This document shows positions 33,652-41,581 of a DNA stretch of 64,000 nucleotides, piece by piece. The translations under genes were made by a program, and so were the position numbers. This stretch comes from RGIG3009 sp964390295. GTDB lineage: Bacteria > Bacillota > Clostridia > Oscillospirales > Acutalibacteraceae. Every line of letters starts with the position of its first letter. Position 1 is the first letter of the stretch. Location of the stretch: NCBI GenBank assembly GCA_964390295.1, contig CAYMHR010000005.1:1-64000 (forward strand), in the 5' to 3' direction. The notes beneath the pieces are model-generated. The model was not told where the DNA came from. It did no database searches and was given only the letters and a program-made list of their open reading frames with translations.

Positions 33652-34920
33652 TTACAAACGAATATTCGCGTGCTTTTTCGGGAGCTTGCTCACGCGCTTG
33701 CCGGACAGCATATCAAAGAGAGCCGAGACCGCCGCGCGAGTCTGTTCGGGAGCCACCAGATCGGTAACGGCACCCTGTTCAGCCGCGAGCTGTGCATTAC
33801 AGCAAGTGGTACGGTACTCTTCCGCCAACGCCGCACGATCGGTTTGCGGATTCTTCATTTCCGCCAAACGGTCTTTCCACAAAACGTGGATCGCCGTTTC
33901 CGGCTTCAGCGGAGAGACGGAAGCTTCCTGCCACGCCAGCACCGCATCCGCGCCGGCCGCCTTGCCGGCAACCGCAATATAAACGGCACCGTATGCCTTA
34001 CCAAGCAACAGCGTCACCTTAGCGGTCGTAGCCTCGGTATACGCTTGGCAAACGCGCGCCGCGCCCTTCAAGCAAGCAAAGCCTTCCGCGTCAACCACAG
34101 TCAACACCGGCAGCGAGAAGCTGTCGCAAAAGCGGACGAATCGAGCGGCACGGGCGGCGGCACAGCAGGAAATCTGCTCGCCGGTCAGGGTAACGATACC
34201 GCAAACCGAGCCGTTGATGCGCGCCAGCGCGGCTACCTCATCCCGATACAGCGGGAAGAGCGACTCGGCATCCGCCAAATACGCCGCCGCTTCTTTGGCG
34301 GAGGTCGGTACCACTGCCGCCGACTCCACCGCTTCGTACACCGGCGCCGCGGACAGGTTGTTGGACGGCAAATAACCGATCAACTGACGTGCCTTTTCCA
34401 GCGCCTCCTGTGCATCGGCCGCCAAAACGTCGGCCTTGGCGTTTTCATCACCGACATTCAGATAATAATCCGCAGTTTCGCTGGCAATGACCACGTCGGC
34501 CGCCGCCGCGATCAGCGCGGACGATCCCACGCAAGAACCGGTAATGACGGCGATCTGCGGCACCACGCCGGACAACTCGTTGGCAACAGCCATGACCTCG
34601 GCGATGGCATCCATCGCATCCAGTCCCTCGCCAAGACGAGCACCGTCGCTGTCAAAAACGCCAACCACGGGCGCGCCATTCTGTGCCGCCAGGCGATAAA
34701 CGGTTTGAATTTTGGCGGCGTGAGCCTTCCCCACAGCACCACTGCACACGGAATGATCCTGCGCAAACGCATACACCGGTGCATCGTTCACCAAGCCGTA
34801 ACCACAGACAACGGGGACGTCGTTTTCGCCGTCACGCATTAGGCGATCCAGCTCCACAAAGGTGCCCGCATCAAAGAATTGTTCCAAGCACTGACGTGCT
34901 TCGGACGCTTGCTTGCTCAT
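33652..34920 (-). CDS. acyl-CoA carboxyltransferase subunit (MmdA/12S-like), short form
   Basis: A 422-residue crotonase-fold carboxyltransferase from ATG 34920 (GGAGG site). Family features: AQDHSVCSGAVGKAHAAK, DSDGARLGEGLDAM, ITGSCVGSSAL, and the C-terminal half with KAYGAVYIAVAG and LAEEYRTTC. It is about 80 residues shorter than typical propionyl/methylmalonyl-CoA carboxyltransferases, mostly at the N-terminus and in the middle. With the biotin carrier and the 5S-type subunit it would transfer carboxyl groups between an acyl-CoA and pyruvate/oxaloacetate. The acyl-CoA substrate cannot be told from sequence by eye. Confidence 0.85.
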   Translation of the reverse strand: MSKQASEARQCLEQFFDAGTFVELDRLMRDGENDVPVVCGYGLVNDAPVYAFAQDHSVCSGAVGKAHAAKIQTVYRLAAQNGAPVVGVFDSDGARLGEGLDAMDAIAEVMAVANELSGVVPQIAVITGSCVGSSALIAAAADVVIASETADYYLNVGDENAKADVLAADAQEALEKARQLIGYLPSNNLSAAPVYEAVESAAVVPTSAKEAAAYLADAESLFPLYRDEVAALARINGSVCGIVTLTGEQISCCAAARAARFVRFCDSFSLPVLTVVDAEGFACLKGAARVCQAYTEATTAKVTLLLGKAYGAVYIAVAGKAAGADAVLAWQEASVSPLKPETAIHVLWKDRLAEMKNPQTDRAALAEEYRTTCCNAQLAAEQGAVTDLVAPEQTRAAVSALFDMLSGKRVSKLPKKHANIRL

Positions 34921-35016
34921 GCTTTTAACCTCCAAACAGCGTACCCTCCGGCGGCAAGAGTGCCGCCGATGGGAAAAGATAAAAAGCTAACCTACGCCAT
35001 GATAATAGATACCAAT

Positions 35017-35046
35017 ATTATAGCGCAGAGTGCCCGTAAAAATCAA
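35017..35046 (-). promoter_or_regulatory. promoter of the carboxyltransferase operon
   Basis: Minus-strand TTGATT (35046-35041), 18-bp spacer, TATAAT (35022-35017). The leader of about 90 bases contains a small GGCGGC/GCCGCC hairpin at 34953-34970. Confidence 0.7.
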
Positions 35047-35088
35047 GCCCTCTACGCAATAAAAAACAAATTATTTGTCGCTTTCCGT

Positions 35089-35454
35089 TTACTTTTCGCC
35101 ACAACGGCAGGGACGGTTAAAAAAATCGGGAATAAACAGCTCGCGTCCGTTGGAAACGGTAGCGAAGCCGAGCCTGTCCAGCAAAGAAAACAAAGTCGGT
35201 TCGGCGCAGAAGGCGGTGATTGCCATGCGATTGACACCGGCATTGAGCGCCGCGCGAACCAGCCATTCCGCATACTCGTCATCCGGCGCACGCAAGCACA
35301 AAAGCTCCAAGTGGTCACGCTCCACGCGGTACAAAACGTGACCCGACGTTTCGCCCTCCACCGTCAGGATCATTGCCGACACCGGCATCGCCTGCTTTTC
35401 GCTTTGTGCCAGCTCGGCGGTTTGCGCCTCGTTGGCCGGTAATACGGTAAACAT
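35089..35454 (-). CDS. GNAT-like acetyltransferase domain protein
   Basis: A 121-residue protein from ATG 35454 (GAGGATAAT site), one base after the rluB stop. The strand-helix rhythm GHVLYRVERDHLELLCL, then DDEYAEWLVRAALNAGVNRM and LFSLLDRLGFATVSNG, ends in FIPDFFNRPCRCGE; this resembles a minimal GNAT fold without a clear acetyl-CoA loop. Substrate unknown. Assignment rests on fold-like pattern only. Confidence 0.55.
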   Translation of the reverse strand: MFTVLPANEAQTAELAQSEKQAMPVSAMILTVEGETSGHVLYRVERDHLELLCLRAPDDEYAEWLVRAALNAGVNRMAITAFCAEPTLFSLLDRLGFATVSNGRELFIPDFFNRPCRCGEK

Positions 35455-35455
35455 A

Positions 35456-36244
35456 TTATCCTCGACCCTTTCCCTGCTTAATATAGGCGGCCGCAATTTT
35501 CTTTTCCACCTTGGAGGCCATAACCAGCGTTTTGACCTCGCGCGGCTCCAAATGCCGCCATTTACCCGGCGGTAGCATACCCAGCTTGATGCCGCCGAAA
35601 GCCACCCGCTTGAGACGGATCACGTCCAGCCCAAGCAGCTCGCACATCCGACGGATTTGACGATTGCGCCCTTCATAAATGGTGATCTCCAATACCGTAC
35701 GCGGCGGAACTCCGTCCACCGTTTCCTCCTGCGTCAAAACAACGACCTCGGCAGGCAACGTGCGCCGCTCATCCAGTACGACTCCCTCCTGAAGCTGCCG
35801 AATGTGCTCGGCCGTCACCTCGGAGCGCACCGTCACCCGATAACGCTTCGGAACATGAGCCGCCGGGTGCATCATGGCGTTGGAAAAATCACCGTCGTTG
35901 GTCAGCAACAACAGTCCTTCCGATTCCCGATCCAGTCGACCTACCGGATACACACGCACGCCGACGTCCCGAATCAGGTCGGCGACACACTTGCGCCCTT
36001 TTTCATCGCTCATCGTGGTGACGTAACCACGTGGCTTGTTTAACATTAAATATACCGGTGCCTCGGCGGAAGCAACACGCTTGCCATGCACGGTGATCAC
36101 GTCGCGGCGGTCATCCGCCTTGTCGCCCAGGCGAACCGGATGGCCGTTGACGCGTACCGCTCCCTGCTCGATTAGTTCTTCGGCTTTTCGACGGGAAGCA
36201 ACGCCGCGATCCGCCAACAATTTCTGTACTCTTACCAATGCCAT
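35456..36244 (-). CDS. rluB: 23S rRNA pseudouridine synthase RluB-type
   Basis: A 262-residue RsuA/RluB family enzyme: S4 RNA-binding domain (VRVQKLLADRGVASRRKAEE), then the catalytic domain with LMLNKPRGYVTT and the nucleophile aspartate in PVGRLDRESEGLLLLTNDG. It isomerises U2605-type residues in 23S rRNA. The family also contains RsuA and RluE/F, so the exact target is inferred from the usual Firmicutes scpB-rluB neighbourhood. It follows dacF by 4 bp. Confidence 0.9.
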   Translation of the reverse strand: MALVRVQKLLADRGVASRRKAEELIEQGAVRVNGHPVRLGDKADDRRDVITVHGKRVASAEAPVYLMLNKPRGYVTTMSDEKGRKCVADLIRDVGVRVYPVGRLDRESEGLLLLTNDGDFSNAMMHPAAHVPKRYRVTVRSEVTAEHIRQLQEGVVLDERRTLPAEVVVLTQEETVDGVPPRTVLEITIYEGRNRQIRRMCELLGLDVIRLKRVAFGGIKLGMLPPGKWRHLEPREVKTLVMASKVEKKIAAAYIKQGKGRG

Positions 36245-36248
36245 AGTT

Positions 36249-37379
36249 TTACCTCGTCAACGCAAAAACCAGCTCTAAAATCCGTTTTTGCCAAATCTCT
36301 GATTTCGTCATTACCGCACGAGCCTCCACCGTTTCAGTGGCATACAGCGGCACCTCGGCAAGCAGTCGTTCACCGAGATAATAGCGTAACGTGCCGATCG
36401 AACAATCCTCGACCGGTGCCCATACAAATGCCAGGAGCTCCCACTCGCATCGTACCTGCTCCGCTTCTCCTTCCAGCAAAACCGTCTGCGCTTCGGAAGC
36501 GCGCAACGCAACGGCTTCCGTCACGCCGCCGGCCACCGGCACCGTGGGCAAGGTGGGAACCGGTAACGCCACCGATTCCACCAGTGAAAACCCGTATTCG
36601 TACAAGGCGACGTGGTCGTTCCAGTAATCGCCACCGTTCAACGAAGCAATCACCAGCGTGACACCGTTTCTCGCGGCAGCCGATACCAGACATTTCCCCG
36701 ATTTTTTCGTATACCCGGTTTTCAGTCCTATCGTATCGGGATACAACTGCAGTAGTCGATTGTGGTTGCGAAGTGTAATCGCTGTGCCGTCAACGTGTAC
36801 GACGGTGCTTACCGAAGCGCACAGCTCCGCCAGCAACGGAACCTGTAACACCGCGGCACCAAGCAACGCCATGTCGTGCGCCGTGGAATGGTGGTCCCCC
36901 TCGTCCAGACCGGAGGGGGTAACGAACAAGGTATCAGCCATTCCCAGCTCTGCCGCTCGGCGGTTCATGGAGGCCGCAAACGCCGCCAGCGAGCCGTCAA
37001 CCAACAGTGCCAGCGCGTTAGCGGCATCGTTCCCCGAAGACAGCAACAGCCCTGCCAGAAGATCGCGTACCGTCAGCACGTCACCGCCGTGCAACCCCAT
37101 GGAGGACCCCTCTACCGCCACCGCTTCCGCGGGAACCGTTACCACGTCATCCGCAGACAACCGCTCCGCGGCGATCAACGCCGTCATCAGCTTGGTAGTG
37201 CTTGCCATCGGGCGCGGCAGATCGGCGTTTTTTTCATACAAAAACCGCCCGGTTTGCGGCTCGTACAGCACAACGGCCTGCGACGATACCGAAGGCGGCC
37301 GCGCTTCAGCGCGCACCGGCAACGACAATGCCGAAACCAGCACGAAAAGTACCGCTGCCCACGCTGTTTTTTGCCGCAT
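36249..37379 (-). CDS. dacF: D-alanyl-D-alanine carboxypeptidase (DacF/PBP5-type)
   Basis: A 376-residue low-molecular-mass penicillin-binding protein. Signal peptide of about 24 residues, then the three active-site motifs: STTK (in MASTTKLMTALI), SGN (in LLSSGNDAANAL) and KTG (in LKTGYTKKSGK). A C-terminal beta-domain follows. It trims the terminal D-Ala of peptidoglycan stem peptides; in Bacillus DacF acts during sporulation, in line with the neighbouring gerW, but a vegetative role is equally possible. Confidence 0.93.
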   Translation of the reverse strand: MRQKTAWAAVLFVLVSALSLPVRAEARPPSVSSQAVVLYEPQTGRFLYEKNADLPRPMASTTKLMTALIAAERLSADDVVTVPAEAVAVEGSSMGLHGGDVLTVRDLLAGLLLSSGNDAANALALLVDGSLAAFAASMNRRAAELGMADTLFVTPSGLDEGDHHSTAHDMALLGAAVLQVPLLAELCASVSTVVHVDGTAITLRNHNRLLQLYPDTIGLKTGYTKKSGKCLVSAAARNGVTLVIASLNGGDYWNDHVALYEYGFSLVESVALPVPTLPTVPVAGGVTEAVALRASEAQTVLLEGEAEQVRCEWELLAFVWAPVEDCSIGTLRYYLGERLLAEVPLYATETVEARAVMTKSEIWQKRILELVFALTR

Positions 37380-37419
37380 ACGATCCCCCTCAACAAAGCC
37401 TATGCGAGGGGAACAACAA

Positions 37420-37803
37420 TTATTTCTCGGCTTTTTTATCCTTACGCTTAGAGAAAAAATCGCTCACCTTGTTCACCGCATCCGGCACCATACTGACCAT
37501 TTGCGTGAACGTATCGGGGGAAGCAACCAACGGGAGCACGCGAACGTTGCCATTGGAAACCACCAAAAAGGCGATCGGGATGATATTGATCCCCGCGCCA
37601 CCACCGCCGCCGAACAGCTCCTGATTACCCTTGGTGGGCAAATCCGAGCCGCCGCTGGCAAAGCCATAGGTCACGCGAGAAACGGGAACCAGCGTAGTCC
37701 CGTCCTCCAGCGTCATCGGATCACCGATCACCGTATTGACGTCGACCATTTCCCGAATCTTGTCAATCGAGGTACCAAACAACCCCTGTACCTTATTTTC
37801 CAT
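37420..37803 (-). CDS. ytfJ: GerW/YtfJ family sporulation protein
   Basis: A 127-residue protein from ATG 37803 (AAGGAGGAGC site): MENKVQGLFGTSIDKIREMV, then the glycine-rich FGGGGGAGINIIPIAFLVV and VLPLVASPDTFTQM. This is the GerW (YtfJ) family, needed for full spore germination in Bacillus. Downstream of the DUF2953 gene (ytfI in Bacillus), the same pair order as there. An alternative upstream start would add 11 residues. Confidence 0.9.
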   Translation of the reverse strand: MENKVQGLFGTSIDKIREMVDVNTVIGDPMTLEDGTTLVPVSRVTYGFASGGSDLPTKGNQELFGGGGGAGINIIPIAFLVVSNGNVRVLPLVASPDTFTQMVSMVPDAVNKVSDFFSKRKDKKAEK

Positions 37804-38467
37804 GCTTCTGCTCCTCCTTCGTTTTTCTTGTGACATCCACGTCTGCGACGCTACCCAGCTTCAGCACCGTCCACAGCGCCACCCACAACAAGCGGATCGG
37901 GACGACGCGCATCCGCACGTCGATCACAGCGCGGCTCTTTTCCACCAAATAGTCCGGTGTGACGGTCACGGCGCGACGACGAATCGTCAATACGCTTTGC
38001 AGAGCCGACAATGACGGATACAACAGCGCACACACCTGACCGGTACGAACGGCCGTCGTGGCCGCATCCTCCGAAGCGATAAACAACTGTAGCTGTAACC
38101 GACCAACCGTGATCGATTTCAGTATTCGTCCGGAGGCACCGGCCGCCAGCTTGACCAGCGCTTTCAGCTTGTTCAGCACGGCGGCAACGCCGTCCTGCTT
38201 CAGGTCGCTTGCCAGATCGGCAAAAAAGCCGTTCTTCGTACTGTGCCGAGAAGCTTTTGCGTTTTTCTTTTTGCCCGTTGACTGAGAGTGCTTTTTGCTT
38301 TTGTTTCTGCCGTTTTCAGGAGAAAACCGATATACCGGGATACCGAAAACGCGAATACGGGCGAGAAATTCTTCCTGATAGCGTATTCGCACGGACACCG
38401 GAAACAGCAGTAACAGAACCAGCAAAGCAAGCAATCCCAGCAGACAGTATCCCAGGATCCGCCACAC
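37793..38467 (-). CDS. ytfI: DUF2953 (YtfI-like) membrane-linked protein
   Basis: A 224-residue protein from GTG 38467, which has GAGGAGTG at the scpB stop. An N-terminal hydrophobic helix (GYCLLGLLALLVLLLLFPV) is followed by a DUF2953 domain with a basic loop (residues about 50-75, Lys/Asn-rich) and a C-terminal hydrophobic segment (RLLWVALWTVLKLGS). The family is uncharacterised but regularly precedes gerW/ytfJ in spore formers. Overlaps the gerW start by 11 bases. Confidence 0.8.
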   Translation of the reverse strand: MWRILGYCLLGLLALLVLLLLFPVSVRIRYQEEFLARIRVFGIPVYRFSPENGRNKSKKHSQSTGKKKNAKASRHSTKNGFFADLASDLKQDGVAAVLNKLKALVKLAAGASGRILKSITVGRLQLQLFIASEDAATTAVRTGQVCALLYPSLSALQSVLTIRRRAVTVTPDYLVEKSRAVIDVRMRVVPIRLLWVALWTVLKLGSVADVDVTRKTKEEQKHGK

Positions 38468-38474
38468 GATATAC

Positions 38475-39059
38475 TCACTCCTCTGCGGCCGACTCGGTTT
38501 GCTCGATAATTTCCTCCAGCGTGGTTTCGACCATGCGTGCTTCCTCTTCCTTTTGCGGCAGGGGCGGCAGCTCCTGCAAGCCGGAAACGCCGAAGCAACG
38601 CAGGAACACCGGCGTTGTCCCATACAGCAAGGGACGGCCCGGCAATTCCAGGCGGCCCTTTTCCTCAATCAGATTTTTTTGTACCAAGCCTTGAATAACC
38701 GCACCGCAATCAACGCCGCGCACCTGCTCGATAAACGCTTTGGTAACCGGCTGATTGTACGCCACAATCGCCAGCACCTCCATCGCCGCCTGCGACAGTG
38801 GCGTGTTGCGGCGAATATCCAGGGAGCGCCGCACAAAATCCGCATATTCCTTTCGGGTACACAACTGATATTGATCGTCCAGCCGTATCATGTAAATACC
38901 GCCTCCACGTGCCGACAAATCGCTCATGAGATCGGCGGCGATCCGGTGTACGGTTTCCGTATCCAGCTCCAACACCTCGACCAACCGCTCCGCCGAAACC
39001 GGCTCGCCGTTGGCAAACAGCACCGCCTCCAGCGCGGCACGATATTCTTTAATTTCCAT
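38475..39059 (-). CDS. scpB: segregation and condensation protein B
   Basis: A 194-residue double winged-helix protein: YRAALEAVLFANGEPVSAER at the start and the conserved LSQAAMEVLAIVAYNQPVTK and RGVDCGAVIQGLVQKNLI. ScpB dimers, with ScpA, form the non-SMC part of the condensin that organises chromosomes. The C-terminal 30 residues are acidic and variable, as usual. Overlaps the scpA stop by 11 bases. Confidence 0.95.
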   Translation of the reverse strand: MEIKEYRAALEAVLFANGEPVSAERLVEVLELDTETVHRIAADLMSDLSARGGGIYMIRLDDQYQLCTRKEYADFVRRSLDIRRNTPLSQAAMEVLAIVAYNQPVTKAFIEQVRGVDCGAVIQGLVQKNLIEEKGRLELPGRPLLYGTTPVFLRCFGVSGLQELPPLPQKEEEARMVETTLEEIIEQTESAAEE

Positions 39060-39780
39060 CGGTAATTTCTCCCTCTCGCGGTGCTGACAGCAGAGTCACC
39101 TGCTGGCTTGTCCCTTCCCCGTCTACGCGAATCCGCTTGCCCTTGATGAGCTCCAGTACGGCCAGAAACGTAGCAACCAGCTCCGATTTTGTCTGTGCGC
39201 CGCTATACAACGACTGATAAGACACCCGCTTCCCGGAGCGCAGGCGGCGCAAAACGAAAACGATTTTGGAAGAAACCGAAACGATTTTACGCGCCACAAT
39301 GGTGTGAAACACCTCCGGAGACGGTGGCAACTTGCGCTTTCCGCGACCGGCCGCCGCCAAGTAGGCCTCCCGCAATTCCTCTGCGCGGTGCGAACGGCGA
39401 TAGGTATAGTCCGGCTCCAGCTCCATGGGTGAACGCACGAACAAATCGCCGCCGATGCACTGCTTTTCCATACGGCGCGCCGCTTCGCGGCACAACTGAT
39501 ATTCAATCAGCTCGCCGGTCAACTGTTGCTTCATTTCCTCGCCTTCCTCGTGGCGAGGCAACAGCATGGCAGATTTAATCTGTACCAATCGCGCCGCCAT
39601 ATCCAAGAACTCGGTCGCAACCTCCATATCCATTTGTTGCATTTCCTGGATGGCTTGCATATATTGCTCCAGCAATTCATGGATGGGGATATCGTAAATA
39701 TTCAATTTGTTTTTTTGCACCAGGTGCAGTAACAAGTCCAGCGGCCCCTCAAATTCCGCCAGCTTATACGAAATCTCCAT
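39049..39780 (-). CDS. scpA: segregation and condensation protein A
   Basis: A 243-residue kleisin: N-terminal AEFEGPLDLLLHLVQKNKLN, IYDIPIHELLEQYM, FLDMAARLVQIKSAMLLP and a C-terminal winged helix (FLAVLELIKGKRIRV). It bridges the two heads of SMC with ScpB. SMC itself is not in the window. Follows the site-2 protease gene by 11 bp. Confidence 0.95.
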   Translation of the reverse strand: MEISYKLAEFEGPLDLLLHLVQKNKLNIYDIPIHELLEQYMQAIQEMQQMDMEVATEFLDMAARLVQIKSAMLLPRHEEGEEMKQQLTGELIEYQLCREAARRMEKQCIGGDLFVRSPMELEPDYTYRRSHRAEELREAYLAAAGRGKRKLPPSPEVFHTIVARKIVSVSSKIVFVLRRLRSGKRVSYQSLYSGAQTKSELVATFLAVLELIKGKRIRVDGEGTSQQVTLLSAPREGEITDGN

Positions 39781-39791
39781 GAGTCACGTCC

Positions 39792-40478
39792 TTAAAAATA
39801 GTTCGGCAATCCGACGACGGCACACAAAATGCCGCCAAGGTAATGCGTCAGCCATTCGATTGGCGTATTCAGCGCACCGGTAGCGATCAGGATCATGACC
39901 GCCAGAGAGCAATACTGCTGATACTGATCCATGTAATAGCTCCAGCGCGACGGAAGAATCGACGAAAAAATGCGCGAACCGTCCAGCGGCGGTACCGGTA
40001 ACAGATTAAATACCGCCAAATTCAAGCTGACGGTGGCAACGACGTTGATCAGGACCACGCCGGCATACAGACTCACCGCTGTGCCGACGCCGGTCAGCTG
40101 AAGCATACGAAACAGCAATAAAGCCGCCAGAGCAATCAGTAAATTGGCCACGGGGCCTGCCAGCGCAGTCAGTGCCATGTCGCGCTTCGGTCGCGAAAAA
40201 TTGCGCGGATTGACCGGCACCGGCTTGGCGTAGCCAAAGCCGAACAACACCAACAGCACCGTTCCCCAAGGGTCCAGATGCGCCAGCGGTTGAAAACGCA
40301 GACGACCACACCAGCGTGGCGTGTTATCCCCCAGCTTGACCGCTACGAAGGCGTGCGCCAATTCGTGCACCGGCAGCATTACGAAAATCACGATGGCATA
40401 ACTGATCAACAAGAATAACAACAGCTCGAACGGGACGTATCCGTAGGCGCTGCGAATCTGCCAGATCGCATACAGCAT
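39792..40478 (-). CDS. site-2-type (M50) membrane metalloprotease
   Basis: A 228-residue protein from ATG 40478 (AAGGAGG site). Zinc motif HELAH in a membrane span (MLPVHELAHAFVAVKLGD) and the second motif NLLPVPPLDGSR with the metal aspartate in a later span; about five or six hydrophobic segments in all. The family is the short RseP/SpoIVFB-like group with no PDZ domain, commonly next to scpA-scpB in Clostridia. A regulated intramembrane substrate is not known. Confidence 0.9.
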   Translation of the reverse strand: MLYAIWQIRSAYGYVPFELLLFLLISYAIVIFVMLPVHELAHAFVAVKLGDNTPRWCGRLRFQPLAHLDPWGTVLLVLFGFGYAKPVPVNPRNFSRPKRDMALTALAGPVANLLIALAALLLFRMLQLTGVGTAVSLYAGVVLINVVATVSLNLAVFNLLPVPPLDGSRIFSSILPSRWSYYMDQYQQYCSLAVMILIATGALNTPIEWLTHYLGGILCAVVGLPNYF

Positions 40479-40530
40479 AGAAGCCAGTCCTCCTTGGGTA
40501 AACTCATCCAATATAGAAAATCATGCTTAC

Positions 40531-40559
40531 AGTATAGCGCAAACAAACGAAAAATACAA
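40531..40559 (-). promoter_or_regulatory. promoter of the protease-scpA-scpB operon
   Basis: Minus-strand TTGTAT (40559-40554), 17-bp spacer, TATACT (40536-40531), about 50 bp before the start at 40478. Confidence 0.6.
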
Positions 40560-40618
40560 GGAAAACCGTCTGCGAAAAGCGAATTTTCAAAAAATTTTCA
40601 TAACTTCTCAAAAAAGCC

Positions 40619-40647
40619 TTGCTTTTCATGAAAAAATCTGCTAATAT
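40619..40647 (+). promoter_or_regulatory. rpmB promoter
   Basis: TTGCTT at 40619-40624 and TAATAT at 40642-40647 with 17 bp between, divergent from the protease operon promoter. Confidence 0.65.
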
Positions 40648-40716
40648 ACTTCTGTTGCTTTTGACCCGGTGGTCAAATCAGCGGCCATCGGTACATAATC
40701 AAAGGAGGTGCAGAAC

Positions 40717-40905
40717 ATGGCTAAATGTGATTTCTGCGGCAAAAGTGTTACTTTCGGTATTAAGGTTTCCCATTCGCATCGGCGCTCGAACCGCACCTGG
40801 CGTGCCAACATCAAGCGCGTCAAGGCTGTTGTAGACGGTTCCCCGAAAAAGGTTTACGCCTGCACCCGTTGCCTGCGCTCTGGCAAGGTTACCCGCGCGG
40901 TGTAA
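40717..40905 (+). CDS. rpmB: ribosomal protein bL28
   Basis: A 62-residue 50S subunit protein: MAKCDFCGKSVTFG, VSHSHRRSNRTWRANI and a second Cys pair in YACTRCLRSGKV, so the zinc-binding (C+) form. Start at ATG 40717 with a full AAAGGAGGTG site. In Bacillus rpmB lies beside spoVM; here it is well separated. Confidence 0.97.
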   Translation: MAKCDFCGKSVTFGIKVSHSHRRSNRTWRANIKRVKAVVDGSPKKVYACTRCLRSGKVTRAV

Positions 40906-40927
40906 TCGTAAGTTCTTTTGCAAAAGT

Positions 40928-40957
40928 ATCTCCTGCCGTTCCGGCGGGAGATTTTTT
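40928..40957 (+). terminator. rpmB terminator
   Basis: Stem ATCTCCTGCCG / CGGCGGGAGAT with a short TTC loop, followed by TTTTTTGTTTTT. Confidence 0.92.
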
Positions 40958-40967
40958 GTTTTTCCCC

Positions 40968-40996
40968 TTGTGCAAACCGAAGTTTCCGTTTATAAT
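40968..40996 (+). promoter_or_regulatory. ppa promoter
   Basis: TTGTGC at 40968-40973, 17-bp spacer, TATAAT at 40991-40996, directly after the rpmB terminator. Confidence 0.65.
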
Positions 40997-41029
40997 AATA
41001 TCACTACATTTTGACCGGGAGGTATGGAA

Positions 41030-41566
41030 ATGAATATTTGGCACGACATTTCAAGCGAACGTATTCAACCGGAAAACTTTACCGCGGTAATTGAAATCCC
41101 GAAGGGCGGTAAAAACAAGTACGAAATGGATAAAGAAACCGGCCTGTTGCGGCTGGATCGCGTGCTGTATACCGCCACACACTACCCTGCCAACTACGGC
41201 TTTATCCCCCGCACCTATGCCGACGACGGCGATCCGCTGGACGTTTTGGTTCTGTGTCAGGAGGATATTGCGCCCATGACGTTGGTGCAGTGCTATCCGA
41301 TTGGTGTTATCAAAATGACCGACGACGAATCCATCGACGAAAAAATCATCGCCGTCCCGTTCCGTGATCCGTCGATGTCCTCCTATCAGGACATGGGTGA
41401 CCTTCCCCGTCACACCTTCGATGAAATTCGCCACTTCTTCACGGTATATAAATCGTTGGAGGACAAGAGCACGGCGGTCGACGAAGTGATGAACCGTGCC
41501 GAAGCGGTACGCATCATCACCCACTGCATGAATGAATATAACCGCTGCTACTGTGGCAAACGATAA
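41030..41566 (+). CDS. ppa: inorganic pyrophosphatase, family I
   Basis: A 178-residue soluble Mg-dependent pyrophosphatase: EIPKGGKNKYEMDKETG, LYTATHYPANYGFIPRTYA and the signature DGDPLDVLVL with its metal-binding aspartates. Hydrolyses PPi from nucleic-acid and cofactor synthesis. Start chosen at the second ATG (41030), which has GGGAGG seven bases upstream; the first ATG is too close to it. Possibly co-transcribed with pncB, which consumes and releases PPi-linked intermediates. Confidence 0.95.
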   Translation: MNIWHDISSERIQPENFTAVIEIPKGGKNKYEMDKETGLLRLDRVLYTATHYPANYGFIPRTYADDGDPLDVLVLCQEDIAPMTLVQCYPIGVIKMTDDESIDEKIIAVPFRDPSMSSYQDMGDLPRHTFDEIRHFFTVYKSLEDKSTAVDEVMNRAEAVRIITHCMNEYNRCYCGKR

Positions 41567-41581
41567 AAAGGATGTGCAATT

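Noticed and set aside
32455..34842. Rightward open frame of 795 codons opposite the carboxyltransferase operon
   Set aside because: Covers three well-supported leftward genes, is rich in Arg, His and Gly with no motif, and has no start signal.
34953..34970. GGCGGC/GCCGCC hairpin as a terminator or riboswitch
   Set aside because: Six-bp stem without a T run in a short leader; too small to assign a role.
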